A stretch of DNA of 64,000 nt, from assembly GCA_011800805.1 (NCBI GenBank), contig MPNW01000034.1:115323-179322 (forward strand), in the 5' to 3' direction. The translations under genes and the position numbers were made by a program. The number at the start of each line of letters is the position of its first letter. The stretch's first letter is position 1. This DNA is from Hirudo medicinalis (lineage: Eukaryota > Annelida > Clitellata > Hirudinida > Hirudinidae). Below are positions 10,259 to 24,700 of the stretch, piece after piece. The notes under the pieces are model-generated. The model was not told the DNA's origin. It saw only the letters and a program-made list of their open reading frames with translations, and searched no databases.

Positions 10259-12963
10259 ATTCCCCCGATGGCCAGAAGTCTGCCAGACTTTCTGTAGGGC
10301 GTGGCCTGTCCGCACGGGAACCAATGGCGACGGAGAGCGGATGTGGCGATGCGCAAGAGAGCAATTATTGCGGTGAAATGGTTTGTGAAATGTTATCAAT
10401 GAGTCGTGGATCACGATGCTAATCGCGGCTGGTGGATTGTGGCGGATTGTTTCCTAATGAATGGACAGACACGAGTCGAGGTGGAGATAGCGTCTCAGCA
10501 CGATAAACTCCCCTGACAGCGGTTGCAAAACATGTTTTCTAAACAATTCTCAACATTCAACTTTTACTTCAATCATCGGATCGCTCAAATAAATACGCGC
10601 AGATAATTCTCATCAAATTAGATCATATTTACACTAGAGAATTATGTAACAAAACTGAGAGAACATCAAGACGACTTTTGAGCACAAATCGAGCAAAATA
10701 GATGTCAACACAGAACGACGGGAGGGCCACTCGTCGATAAAGTTGCAAATGTAAAACTGTCCCCGGTCGGTTATCCCCGGAATTTGAGATAAAAAATACG
10801 TGGTGGGCGGGCTATTGCAAGTTGACGTTTTGAGTTTATTCTGTGGAAGGGAAGAAAACAGCAACATAAATTCACAACATCCGATGCAAACAACTCGGCC
10901 AGTCGGGCTCGCTTGTTTGTTATTGAATAAACAATTTACTTTCGACTGGTTCCGTTGTTTACCTCAAGACTTCAGTTTGGCAATAAATTTTCACGTCTCT
11001 TTAAGACTCACTTTGGCCGATCAAACCATTGAACTGCTGCCTTTTGGTGCTGGGTGGGTGAGTTTCGTACACATTGTTATCATTTTAAATTGCGTGTGGT
11101 GGCTCATTGAGTTGGAGGTGATGCTGATGATGATGATGACTGTGGTTTAACATGTAACAGGAATTATGTTAAGTCAGTTAATATTTTATTTGATGTGCAG
11201 CCATTTGTATTCTATGATATTAAGAAAAGGCAATCTTGCGTCATCGTAGTCGCAGTAGCCATCATAGGCATCATCATCAACATCGTCGTCGTCATCGTCA
11301 TCGTCGTCATCATCATCACATAAAAAATTAACTTCATCATCATCGTCATAGCAACCGTCGTCATCTTCATCGTCGTCATCATCATCATCATCGTTTGTCA
11401 CTCTGTCGACAGTATTCCTGTGAATAGGAACTCAACAAGTGCCACACAGATCATGTCTCGTAGTTTCAAACAAATCTCCTCACAACTCAAACAACAACAG
11501 CCAATAATCGTGCACACTCCTAGAACCAACCGATCCTGTATACAAATAAGTAATCGGCATACAAACATAAATATTCAGAATACAAAATTGCGTTCGTACA
11601 CAATTTGAAAACATATTCGCACAAATGCAAAAATGAAACTTCATTAAGACGCACGTCGTTACGACACAAATTCACTTTTAAACGAACACAAGACAGAATC
11701 GTGCACCATGACGTTCGTTTTAGTGAATGTCACGTCGTGTGCAATGTCACTGCATCGGTTGAAACAATGTTATCTGCTGCCTCTTACGTTAGAAACGCAT
11801 TCGTTTCAAATGTTATCACCGACGATGAATATTACAATTAGATTTATCGCTAATTTTAATAAATTATGCTAATCGGAACGGTCAATATTTTATTAATTGG
11901 ACTACTAAGCACTTATAATGACGTCACATATTTATCAGTGACCATGGCAGGTATTATCAATGATGTTAGGAAATATCAATGTACGAATATTATCGTAGAC
12001 ATTTATAAATATTCATGAGCATCAATGGTGGGCGACGACACTAATAATAACAACAATAATTATTTAAATTAATTTAATAATAATAATGATAATAACGATA
12101 ATGATAACGATAATGGTAATGGTGATAATGATAATAACAATAATAATAATAATAAGAAGAAGAATACCAACATGCCACAACAAATACACATTATTAGTTT
12201 CAACAACGACGAATGTTCAAAGTAACACGAAACAAATGTTATTATAAGATCGGACCTTCCAGGTAGGCAGCCAGGTGAGTCTGACAACAAGCAAACAGGT
12301 GCTTGGAGCAGAACACGTCAAATAGATTTGGAATCCAACAAACACGGATTCTCAATTATCAAGTGACCTGGATGTGGAACATGGAGGTGTTCTTGCTCCT
12401 GGGCTGATGAAAGACCATGTGTTTGTTGGGAGTGATCGTCGTCCTAATCATCATCATCATCATCGTCATAGTCGTCGTCATCGTCGTCATCATCATTATT
12501 GTTTTCGTTTCTATGAAGTTATTTTGTTTCTATGTTGTCGGATTGACGAAAGAAACAACTACAAAACCACAACCACAACCACAACAACAACAACAACAAT
12601 AATAATAATAATTTATATTAAACCAAACCGGCATTTCACCATCTCTTCATTGGAGGTGATGGCGACATGATTCCAATGAAAATTATTATCGGAACGTTGC
12701 AATGCGCGACGATATTTTTATTATATTATTGTTTCAAAATTGTATTCTCTCAATTGTATACAAGAATAAATTTACATTTATTAATAAATGCTTAAAAATG
12801 AATGACCACATCCATTGCTTCATTTGTAGATTGTCTTCAGTCATTTGTAAATTCCTGGTTGCATAAACTTCTTATCAGTCGATGACCATTTTTGGAGGTT
12901 TGAAGATGAAGATGAAGATGAATGCCTCGATGATGCCGGTCGGTTATGATGACGATGACAGCT

Positions 12964-12998
12964 TTGTTGTTGTTGTTGTTGTTGATAATGACGACGAC

Positions 12999-13057
<59 letters not shown>

Positions 13058-13080
13058 GATGATGATGATGATGAGATGAT
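12964..13080 (+). repeat. GTT then GAT/GAC trinucleotide repeat
   Basis: Seven GTT units are followed by a slightly interrupted GAT/GAC tract that continues with GAGATGATG variants. It ends about 50 bp before the single N at 13132. Confidence 0.9.
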
Positions 13081-13162
13081 GATGAGAGACGATGAGCAAT
13101 CAAAATGAGCAGATTATCGAGCGTATGAATGNGTTTGTTGTTGATGATGATGAATGATGAGA

Positions 13163-13264
<102 letters not shown>

Positions 13265-15658
13265 CATGAGGAGGACGACGACGACGATGATAACGACGAT
13301 GATGAGGATGATGCTAACGATCGTGTCTGGGTTGATTTATAATTCCGATAGGCATCCAGAGTCGTACTTTAACCTGTTGAATTGATGGACCACTGGACTC
13401 GATCTTTCAACACAAAATGACGACGTTTGCTGCCTGAGGATGCATGGAGACCTCAGTTCTCGGAGTTGTAGATGGACTGAAGAAAATGAAAGACTATAAA
13501 AATAATAGCAATAATATTAATAATAGCAACAATAATAATATTGTTATTATTATAATTATTAATTAATTAATTATAATAATAATTATTATTATAATAAAAT
13601 AATTAATATTTTTTAATAATTAGTATATTATATTATATTATTATTATTATTAATGACTAAATCGACAATTAATTATTCAATTGCTAATGTTATTATTCAA
13701 TAATAACAGGTGAGGTGAATAAAACTGAGGATTCATTATTTGTACGACAAGGGATCAACGCATGGATTGGCTAAACCTGTTATTTTACTATGAAAACAAG
13801 TCTACTGATAAATTAAAAACCTCCGCTATTAAAACAATTAAAGTAGTTTCGATATTCAAATAATGTTAAAAAAATAAATGAACAGTGAATATGAACTGTA
13901 TCACGTGGTTATTTTGTACAGATTTTGTACACCTTCCCATATTAAACTTTCTCTAATCAATTGTTTTAATAAAAAGATGATGCCATGTTTATTTTTGCCG
14001 ATGTTATGTTAAAATTTTGTTCGTAATTTGTCGTAATTCCAAGAGAAATGTTTTTCATTTGCTTGATGAAGTCGTAAAACTTTTGCTTCCAAGTCGAAGC
14101 TTGGAGTTAACTGGAGCCTGGAGATTATTCCCTTTCTTCTTTTTCTTTTTTTTTATCAAAGGAGCGGTGGAATGTGAATTTCAATGAAACAAAGTTTAAA
14201 ATAAACGGTTGTAAACACTTGTTTTATGTTGTTTTAGTTCAACTAAATTTGCCGCTCTTGTAGCATAATAAAATATTGAGTTATGATATTATTAAAATAA
14301 TAAAATATTAATAATCTAAAACATTGAGATATGATATTATTAAAGGTGCTCAACTTATGAAGTGTCCTCTGGTGCAGCTCTTCCTAATGTGGTCATCCGA
14401 GATCTTCACATCATCTTGTGCTGTGCGCACACGTGGAGTTTCATCGTATTTTTATTTGACGTTTTAAATTTGCCATGATAATTTTAGTTTCTCATTTCAT
14501 ATAGCTGGTTTTTTAATTGATAACACTTTTTAGTTTAAAACAGTGATGTACATATTTGCTACAGACATATCACAAAATAAAAATCAAAGTATTAAGGATT
14601 TGAATCAATTCAACGTAACACGATATTGTAACTTTTTGAAACAAATGTAAACTAAATATGCTTAAATCCACTTGCACCAAAAAACTAAACAATTGAAACG
14701 CATTTGAAACATGGCTGGAAGGTTTACATCTAATTGATGCTTGTTAAAACATGTTCCGAGTGCATTGATTTCATCGGTACATTTGATTTTTGTGAATTTT
14801 TGAAAAGTATTCGATTTTTCAATTAACCACGTCCCATGTTTGCCTTTACGATTTTCGCATGGATAAAATATTCACCGTTACTATCATTGTGACCAATAAA
14901 AAATTATTTGAAAGACTATCAGAAAGAAGACCGTATTCAATAAAGAGACACATTACATATACAAATGTTAATATTAGTGTGACTTAACGTAGATTTGCAA
15001 TGTATGCCTGGAAATATTTAATGCTAATGTTTTGAATGTGTGCTTTACTTAGATAGACAATAACTAATTATTTACAAAACAGTAAAAACTATGAGCATTG
15101 TTAATTAATTATGTAAGTGGAATTATATTTTATTTGTCACAATTCTTTGGTTGAAATTGTTTTGTTTACATTTTATGCTGAGTTGGGGTTTCGATTCGAT
15201 TCTGGCGTCGTTCCCTAAATTTGTATAGGATTTACGATCACAGGTTAACTAAAGCTTTCCATTAATCTATATATTTAGGAGAGTAGCATTATGTTAAGGA
15301 TTTGTAGATGTGCGAAATAGTCTTAACCTATTAAATCAATTTTTTGTTTTAGAGATAGAGTGAAGGAGAATTGGTAATCACAAATAACACTTCTGTGACG
15401 CTGTAAAAGGATTAGATTTTTAATTTTTGGTTCTTGTAAGCAAGTTTATCTAACACTTTGTTTGGTTAGTTGGTTTATTAAAGAGTTAATGAAGTGAAGA
15501 CATCCGCAATATATATCAATATATTGCTTAAGCAATCAAGTGTTTGAGAATATCAATTAATTTTAATAAATAACGAATACAATTTTCAAAATTATTCAAT
15601 GAATTTTTAATTCTTCAATGGTGTCAAAGGCTATGCATTTTCGTCAGATATTCTTAGG

Positions 15659-17829
15659 ATGTCCAGCATTACAATGGCGGCAGACTCGACACAAAGTGAG
15701 CAGAAAGTCAAAAAGAAGCAGAACAAGAGAAAGAAGCACAGATCCTACTCGACCACAAGCAGCTCTTCAAGCGATGATTCCCATGATTTTCCTATCACGA
15801 AGAAACTCAAGAAGAAGGCGAGTGCTGGTTGTTTGCAATGATTTTAATGAACTTATTTATTGTTTTAAATTTTATGATTAGGTTTGGCAATTATAAAACA
15901 TTTTGAGATGCTCCTCATTTGACACTCGAGTGTGATAACATCTACATGTTTTGTCAAACATTTTGGGGTCGAAAGCTTCACAAGTTGCTGTGAAACTACA
16001 TATAAAGTTCTAGAGATGTAAATTGAAATGAGAAATTGAACTAATCATTTTTAATTAAATATTCACCCAATAAAACCCCAAATAAAGTTATAAGTAAAAA
16101 GGAAATAAAACTTATTCTTTTGAACGTCAAACACTGCAGGCCTCAAAAGAAGCGAAGATGAACAGCTCGGACAGTAACCGGGAGTCGGATCTGGACCTGT
16201 CGAAGGAACTTCTGACGATATCGGGATACGTCGGCGACAAGGAGGCCATGATAGAAAACATGTTTAAAAGCATCAGCTCCAAGAAAATGAAGACCATGTT
16301 ACCTGAGATACTACAGGTGAACAGTTTGCAATTGCATGTCGACATAATTTTTAATAAAACAGCCCTTTTATTTTTGTGAAGCAATAACGTCATCAATTTT
16401 GTTTAATATTAATTCATTAATTGTTCCTCTTACAGCCACTTTCCTTGAAAGAGCTGAAAGCTCTTTGTCTCGAGCAACTTCATGTCATGTCATCCAAAAG
16501 GATTAGCAAAATACTTGCTGGTTATTATAATTTAATTATTATTATTAATATTAGCTCATTAGTATTGATTTTAAGTTTAATCATTATTTTACCAGAGGAT
16601 TTGATTTTGACAATAGGTCATTCTAACTTATAACATGTTTTAAGACATTTCATTAAATGACAATATTTAAAATAACATCTATGAAAACGTTTTGCTTCAA
16701 GGAGACGATCCTGAGACGATTTCATCGTCTGCTTCTGAGGAAGGTTTGTGGTTTTAAATTCGACCGACGATAGCGTTCCACGTTGATGAGATGTTTTTGC
16801 TGCTTTAACAGGAGAAACGGAAGCTGACGAACGGTCATGCAACAGGTCCGAACATCGAGGGTTTAATGATGGTTTTTAGTGGTTTTTGCCAACAAAATTT
16901 GAATTCACTTAATTTGCAGGGCCGACAGAAAAAGTAAAACAATTCCAAGTAAACAGGAGGAAGCCAAAGAGAAGACAAAAATCTCCGAACCTTGCCAGGT
17001 TGCACGAACGAGCGTTACTGTTTTTAATTTTAAACTTGTTTGCATAACTTTCAGCAATTACTTTTAGGATTCTCCCAAAGCTGTGAATAAGGATGGAAAT
17101 CAAAGCAAGTTGCCATCAAAATCTCCCAAAGAAATTCCGTTAGACGGAAATGCCGAACAAAGTGTCGACGATCATCGAACGATAAAGCTCACGACTAAAC
17201 TTGGAGATAAAGAATTTAAAGAATCAGTCGTGACCTGCAAAGAAAAAGTTGATGTTGCAAAGAAAAGTGAAACAAGTTCCAATATCACAAAGATAAACCC
17301 TGGTAACAGTATCTCTATGAACACAAAAGATGATGCCAATGCCATTGAAAGAAATTATGATCAGAAGAGAAAAATTTTAATCGAGGAGACACAAAAAATC
17401 AAGAAAGTTGGAGAAGCTTCTAAAAGCCAGCTTGAAATTCTGGAGCTGGAGATGAGGGCTCGTGCCATCAAAGCCATGCTGAAGGCTCAAGATGAGCACG
17501 AGAGACAACTGAAGAGGAGGTCTTGCGAAGCCGAAGTTGAGTCCCACGCGAGTCATTTTGACGACAGGAAACTATCGAGGTTCAGGCAGAACGAACACTC
17601 TGAAAAGGGAATCGCGACCCTGACGAGTTGCAGGCGTTCCACCGACAAACAACCTTGCAACAGGTCCCAAGCAAGTGCCTCGTTTGAGGGCAGATCGAAT
17701 TATTGGGAGAAACGTCCCGATGAGGAACATGCCAAGAGGCACTGGGAGAATCACGGCCATCGAAGGGAACCCGACAGATATGACGACAGGAGATACAACG
17801 AATGGAGAGACAGATACAGGGATTGGTGA
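15659..17829 (+). CDS. CAAP1: Caspase activity and apoptosis inhibitor 1-like protein
   Basis: CAAP1 is a conserved animal protein reported to restrain caspase activation. Exons are 15659-15817, 16140-16316, 16436-16520, 16702-16743, 16812-16845, 16920-16998 and 17068-17829. All phases agree, giving about 445 residues (human about 360). The core (KEAMIENMF, KKMKTMLPEIL, LKELKALCLEQLHVMSSKRISKIL) matches the family's central helical region, and residues about 313-332 (SQLEILELEMRARAIKAMLK) match its hallmark C-terminal helix. The N-terminus is Lys/Ser-rich. Past residue 335 there is an extra Arg/Asp/His-rich tail of about 110 residues ending RDRYRDW, not expected in vertebrate CAAP1. Intron 1 uses a GC donor (AAG|GCGAGT). 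The Met at 15674 sits in a better Kozak context (ACAATGG) than the one at 15659. A poly(A) signal AATAAA lies at 18017-18022. Confidence 0.9.
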
Positions 17830-18016
17830 CGAACGAGTGATACCTTTAGTGTTTCTCAGAATTCCACGAACTTCGTTGTTGTTCGTGTTAACCATAACGT
17901 GAATTTTTTTAACTAACTTAAAAGACTGCCTAGTCAGAGTGTTTGTTGTTGTTTATTTGATAGGTGACATTCTGTTTGATATAAAGATTTCACTTAACCC
18001 AGTCCTCACCCTGTGA

Positions 18017-18022
18017 AATAAA
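18017..18022 (+). terminator. CAAP1 polyadenylation signal
   Basis: The canonical AATAAA lies 188 bp after the CAAP1 stop codon, the first such hexamer in sense orientation. Confidence 0.55.
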
Positions 18023-18034
18023 TGTAAAACGTAG

Positions 18035-18210
18035 TTCATTTATATGGGGCCATATGCATAGCGCCAGATGCGCTTTTTGTTAAGCATTTATATGGCGCTC
18101 CATCCTAAGGGCGCTCGAGGCAGTGCAGGCTGGGTTTCGAACACGACACATTCTGTCGCATGCAGGAATGTAACCCGTTCGACCAACCTGCATGCCATGG
18201 TTCGACCTCC
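18035..18210 (-). mobile_element. tRNA-Leu/Ser-like SINE, copy A
   Basis: Read on the minus strand, the element starts with a tRNA-like head: GCAGGTTGGTCGAACGGG (A box) and then GTGTTCGAAACCC (B box). It continues with a family-specific tail containing GAGCGCC, CTTAACAAAAAGCGC, GCTATGCATATGG and CATATAAATGAA. A closely similar copy is at 28478-28662, and tail-only pieces occur near 49015 and 58250. It lies in the 0.9-kb gap between the convergent CAAP1 and PLK4 genes. Confidence 0.8.
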
Positions 18211-18721
18211 TTTGAAACACCACATTCGAATTCTTTAAATTTATATTTTAAAGAGAGGAAAGCATGCAATACAAAGATCGCCCTAAACAAACTCACCAGA
18301 AAAACGGCTAATAGACAAAATTATATTGCTTGAGTAGCGCTTGAGGAGGTCAAGCATGACATCTTTTAGATGAGAGCTCTTAAATGTCAAGCCATTACCA
18401 AAAAAAGCACCAGATTTTCGTAGAATAACTCAATAGGAGCACTTTGGCACCTAAAATCAAGGAATATGTGCAGGAGGAACAATAAACTGTTTTCAATCAG
18501 TTACACACATTTATGCATGTGCAAATTTATAATTCAAAACTATGAATGAAAATGATCGGTAGAAAAAATAATTTCTCAATGAATTAGCAAGTATGAAAGA
18601 TTTGACACTACTCGATGAACAATTGCTAATTTCGTTGCTAATAACAGCACGTTAATACTAGACACATTTCAAACCAACAAACAAGCAGGGTGGAGTCTGG
18701 CGGACGACGAGTAGGACGTCT

Positions 18722-21700
18722 TTAGAGGAAAAAATCGTCTGGCACTTCAATGCTCTCTGAAAGGAAACTGGACCTCAACAACATGGACATGACCATTGGA
18801 AGCCATTTGACCTTCTCTTCGATGTGCTGAGGAAGCTGAGGAATATTACCTTGGAGAGGAATGCATTCCCTGGTCTTGTTTGGGAAAGTTATTTGGAAAG
18901 ATTCGGGGTCGACCATAACTTCAGAGCCATCACCATTTTTTATGAGGAACGCACCAGTGGATAGCTGTATGATGATATGTCGACATTTACTTGGTATTTA
19001 AACATATGCAAGTAAATTTTAAAGTCTGGAAAACAGGGGGAAAAAAATCATGAAATAATGCAGCATTTAACCCAAATAATTGACAATAACTGATGGTTCC
19101 ATTGTAATTTAATTAATATTACTTCTTTATCCAAATATGAAATCCAATATTTGTGCAGTGCTAACTTCGTAGGCGACAAATGCTCCAGGAACCGAAACAC
19201 ACTTCACGATTCGCAAGCCGGAAGAATTCTTGCTCGCACCCAGCGAGGAAAGGGATTTGGTTCTTGCAGGATGAGGACTTTGCCTAAGATTTGCTCCATG
19301 AGAAGCATCGTGATGCTCAATTGGCAAAGGTTCCTCCCTTGGTGAAACCATTATGCTGTCGTTTAAGTTCTCCAAGGTTGGCTGAGGACTGCAAGGAACG
19401 TCCGAGTGAAGTGACGCACTCCTCCTCATGTGCCGACTCAACGACATCGAATCCGAGAGCGAACTCGTCTGCTTGCTCTTGCTCGTCGACTGCTGTATTG
19501 GAGCAAATGATTCCGTAGTCATCTATTTAACGTGACCAATGGATTTAAAGCACTAAATGAAATTATTACATTCATTTAAGCGCTTTTGTATGGCATGACA
19601 AATAGTTTAAACTGACTTTACCTCACTTGAGTTGGTGCTGCATGGTGACACGTTGCTTGTGGGAGGTGTCAGATTGACTAGGCAGTTTTTACTGCAAAAC
19701 AAAAGAAAACTTCATCAACAATGATTTAAGAAAGAATAAGCCTTAATGACTGAAAGTAAATTAATTAAATTAAATTTTGAAATGTTTATTGTTCTTAATA
19801 TCAGATTAAATCCACAAATATTTTGAATATTTATAAAATATTTAAGTCAGAGTAAGTGTAAGGTTGAAGTACAAATTAAACATTGAGCCACATCAACTGT
19901 TAATGAAACTAATGAAAATGAAAATGAAACTTGATCACTGATGAACCACAAGGAAATCAAGCATTTACATTCCAAAAGTAACAGGGAAGTTGGGGAAGTC
20001 AGAGTCCTTGGCCTTCTGTGACCAGAAATATTCATTTTCTCGACATTTTCTGTGCATCTGGGGTTTCGGGAGATGAGACCAATGTTTACATGTTACATAA
20101 TGTTTGAAATGAGATTTCAGACATCAGATTCTTAATTTTGTATTTGTATTATTTTTAGTCAGATTTAGGCAAATAATATTCCAATCATTTACAAAAAAAT
20201 AAGATGCATTGGAGAACCTCCAGTGCATGTTTGCACATCTTCTGCATCTCAGGAGACAAGTGAGTTATGCTTCCCTGGGGGTTGAGAGTGACGAAGGTTC
20301 CATCGGGTTGAAAAATTTTCATCACTTCGGTCGTTATGAGAAATTTACATCCTTCACATCAAACGAATCCAACATAAATGAATAGCAAACACTTACAAAC
20401 TAGTTAAAAACATTAATCGTTTTAAATTGAATATGCATAAATATTTTAGAATTTAAAAAGAACTCCATTGACTGCTAAAATTATTATTGTCATAGTTGTC
20501 ATTAGTTATTATTATTGCTGTTGTTGTATTTATTTTTATTTAATCAATAATAAACCAACATGTTAACCTGAATAAAATTCTGCTCTGAAATCAGGAACGG
20601 GTAGGTTTTCCATGAGCATGCATTTGGCTCTATCAGTATATTGCGTGACCTTCGGAGTGTCCGACCTAATGAAGTTTACGAACCTCAGGACGTACTCGAA
20701 CTCCTTCCTCCAACCCTGAGGCAAGTTTTCTGGCAGGTACTTCAAAGAGCCATCCTGCATCGATGGCAAGTGTGACGTCATGTACGAGCTCTCCCTGCCA
20801 TCTCTCACCTCATTCACGTAAACCTTGGTGGAAACGTCGACTTCAATGTTTATTTTGAATGCGGTAAGTGAAAAACACATCGATACGTGCCAAAAATTTA
20901 ATTGAATAGCTTGAGATCCTATTCAGTTGCAAAAGTTCTTATGCAAGCAATAAAAGCAACAACATGACAAACAACAACCAATAAACTAATAATTTCAACA
21001 GTGAAGTTTGACTTTATCTTGCAGTTAAAATCTAAATGTCCATGCACGATCTAATGGATCTCAAATATGCTTATCTCAGATCATGTTGCAATAAGTACTT
21101 TTTGTGCTCAGGGCAACCAATTGAAAAATGAAATGCAATGCATGGAGCCATCTCATGATTTTTGATTTGTATCATCATTCTTAGAAGTCATACATGCAAT
21201 AAATACATACATACTTACATATACACACAAAGACATACATACATGCATAAACACACATATATACAATAGCCATAATATTCATAATCCTTTATTCATTCAT
21301 TTATTTTCCCTTCTTTCCAACAATCACCATAACTTAACTTTTATTCACAGTGGTTAAGAAGACTACAGTCTGTGTTACAAACCACTCCATCACCCAATCA
21401 ATGCTCCTAAAATGTCACTCATTTTGTCCATCAAACTTTGATATTTAAGTAACAATCACTGATGCTGGAACATGTCTGAGCATATTTTGTTTTAAAGAAA
21501 GAATGTGAAGAGTTTAGCAGAAACAAATGCACCACGTTTAATCGAGCGTTCGCCACGATGAGCTCAAAGAACTTGAAACATCAATGAAAGTTTAACATGC
21601 TTTCACCTTTTGTACAAAAAACCTGGAAGTAGATGATTTCCATTTCACCTGAACAAAATGTTGGTGAGGCACAAGTGCAAAGGAGTGCATATCTTTGCCT

Positions 21701-24700
21701 TCAAACCATATCACTAAGTTTGTTTTTTTTTAAATTCCAAAGATTCAGAAGGAAGAAAAGAAGTGTGAGGAAGTAATTAGTGCCCGGACAACTAAAAGCT
21801 GTGAGTTTTTAAAACTGTTGTTACAGCAATGTTTTATTTAATTTGTAACAAATAATTTTAAAATACAACAAAATTATCACCTCTTTTCCATTTGGGCTTA
21901 TTTTCATCAACTTATGCACAATTTCTCTGACTCCATGGAGCTTAAAAAACTCAGCAAACACCCACCCATCTTCTGATATTGTGATCTGCAAAATTATCCA
22001 CACAATCCATCCAAAATGTCAAACTTAATAATGTAAGATGAGCAATAACATAAGGCATTGCATTAATTAACTCTGGAAGTAATGAATCAACAAATGATTC
22101 ACATTTTCTAACATTAATTCTGAACAGCAGAAAATGGAAAGAACATAAAAGTAACTAACAACTGCATGCTTTGTTTTGTGTCTCCTGGGACGAAGCCTGG
22201 CAGTTGTGAAGGACTCGGAGGCGATGATTTTCTTCGACTTCTGAGTTGCCGGAGAGGAGTCTATGTCGATGCTGACGGCCGTCCACACCCTCTTATTCTC
22301 GGGCTGTTTCTGACGATGTCTTAGATTCTCCAGCGAATGACTTCTCAAATTTTGAGTCTTATCTCTGGTTTTTGGCTCAGGATAAGATACATTCTCACAG
22401 CTCTTCTTTACTGCATCTCTTCTATCACTCTGGCCAATTTCCTGTAGATTTTGGTAAACTTCTCCAAATTCATTTGTGCATTGGACCGAGGAAGTCGTCA
22501 TTGGTTCGGAAACAGGCCGAGCTCCTTGCTTAATCAGAAATTCTAACATTGGATGTCTTGAACTCACGTGAGTTCCCATGGTTCCTGTAGATGAAGACTT
22601 TCTTGGTGATTCATTAAAAGATGAAGAAAGAGAGCAGTCCTCATCATTTTTAAGATTTGCTGGTGATGACGACGATGTCATTGAGTGGGATAGAAAGGAT
22701 GTGTTTGCTAGAAATGCAGACGACACAGAAGAAGAGTTGAACGCTTTTGCAATGAGAGGAGCCATAATGTCTTCGTACTTCCCAACTTGTTTGTCTAAAT
22801 CCCAGTTTCTTTGAAGAAAAAACATTGATTGATCACTATTTGAAATGTGTGGTTAAAGCTGAAATGAGTTTGAAGAAGTAATAATATGTTACAAATATTT
22901 TTAGAATGTAAAAAATATACGACACATACATATCTTTAATATACAAATATAAAAATCAACATCTCTTTAAAAAAATTAATATATTATGGTCACCTTAAAT
23001 GTTGGCTTAAAAGATCCCCTGTATTCTTCTGATGGGCTTCCTCAAATGAGGATGTGATGAGGTTTCTGTGGACAGATGAATCCTCGTATTTGAACGCTGT
23101 TTGACTTCCTGCCGAATTGTTCAGTGAACCTCCCTGCATGGTGTCTCGACCACTGTCAACAGACACCTCCCTCTGCAAGAAATGCATTTCTTGTGACATC
23201 CATTGGAAAGATGGATAAACGAATACATGATACAAAATAAAATGTACAAAATAAAAATTGATAAATTCCTCTTCTTTACAATTACCCAAAGGACATTGGT
23301 TAAAGACTCCATTGGTTAAGAAGTAACCTCTAAATACCTTTTTATTAACGAGGTCATTGCCCAAAACGAACAATTGGATGTTCCTCACTCCAACACTAGA
23401 TTGAAATGATTAATTAGCAGCCTATCCTATAAATAAATCATGTTTAACTGTTTAATTTGATATTCCCAAGACTTCATTTAACTGAGGCTTTCTTTGGCAC
23501 ACGTTCCTTGGATATTAAAGATCTGCACAACTCTGCGCTTCTTGACAAATACCAAAAAGCACACAAATAAATAAAATAAGTAAGTGGAAAAGTGGATGAG
23601 TGACTTGATTGTTCACATGATGATCCACTTACGCTAAAGCTTTCCTTTTGAGTATCATATTTCAAGAAAAAGGGATGAGAGAATATGTCTGCCAAGAAAT
23701 TATTCGCCATAGATTAAAGTACAAACTGATGAAAGTTTAAAAAAAATGTTGTCCAACTTTGAAGTTTTAATCTATCCATTGGATTTCTCTGAAGCAACAT
23801 GCCGATCAAACTCTTCGCATCTGCAGACAAATCTCTCGGCACTTCGTATTCGCCGAGTCTGACTCGATCGAAAGTATCCTCGATGCCCTGGGCCTCAAAG
23901 GGAGGTCTACCCGTCAACATGGCGTAAAGCATGCAACCCACAGACCAAATGTCGCTTTCCAAGCCATGAGCTTCTTGGTTTATGACCTCCCTACAATCAA
24001 AATGGCACATTTTGAAGCAAAGAGGGGAGGAACAGAATAAAATTAACGAGTAACTCACGGGGAAATGTAGTTTGGTGTTCCGCACATGGTGAAGTGCTTC
24101 TCATTGGCATCTGCTAATTGAGTGGCTAAACCAAAATCTGCTATTTTCTGCAAAGTGGTTTGGTTTAACTCAAACATAGCATCAATCTGCAATGATTATC
24201 TTTTGCCATTTATGAGACTTATTTTGATGACTTCGATTTTCTGCTGGTTTTATCAAGTCACTCAGAAATGCACAAACAGTTGAAGTAATAACAACAGTTA
24301 ATGCAATTAACATAACCAGAGAAGATGATGAGTCAATCATGCGCAAATAAAAAGCATGGTGATGAAATGACAGATATCACCGAAAGACTGAATGAATCAC
24401 TCACTACAGTATCATCGTGGCTGAGTAGCATGTTTGATAGTGTCAGATCTCTATGCATGATTCTGTGCTTTTGCAGGTAGAGGATTCCCTCAATAATTTG
24501 ACACATGTATCTGTGGACTGAGAGAAAATATCCTTTTAAACAATGACTTCAAATCATCACAAGGACTCTAAAGTTATTCAGAATCTCAATAAATTTATTT
24601 TCAAAGAACTTTTGCATTCCACAGATTGATTTAAATAATGAAGGAAATAATCTAATCAATCAAGCGCAATCGATCGAACACCATCACAATCATGTTACAC

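Noticed and set aside
11186..13103. Open frames rich in Asp, His, Ile or Asn
   Set aside because: They are direct translations of CAT/GAT/AAT microsatellites, present on both strands at once, with no flanking domain or splice context.
17572..17902. Open frames overlapping the end of CAAP1 on both strands
   Set aside because: These are shadows of the Arg/Asp-rich CAAP1 tail.
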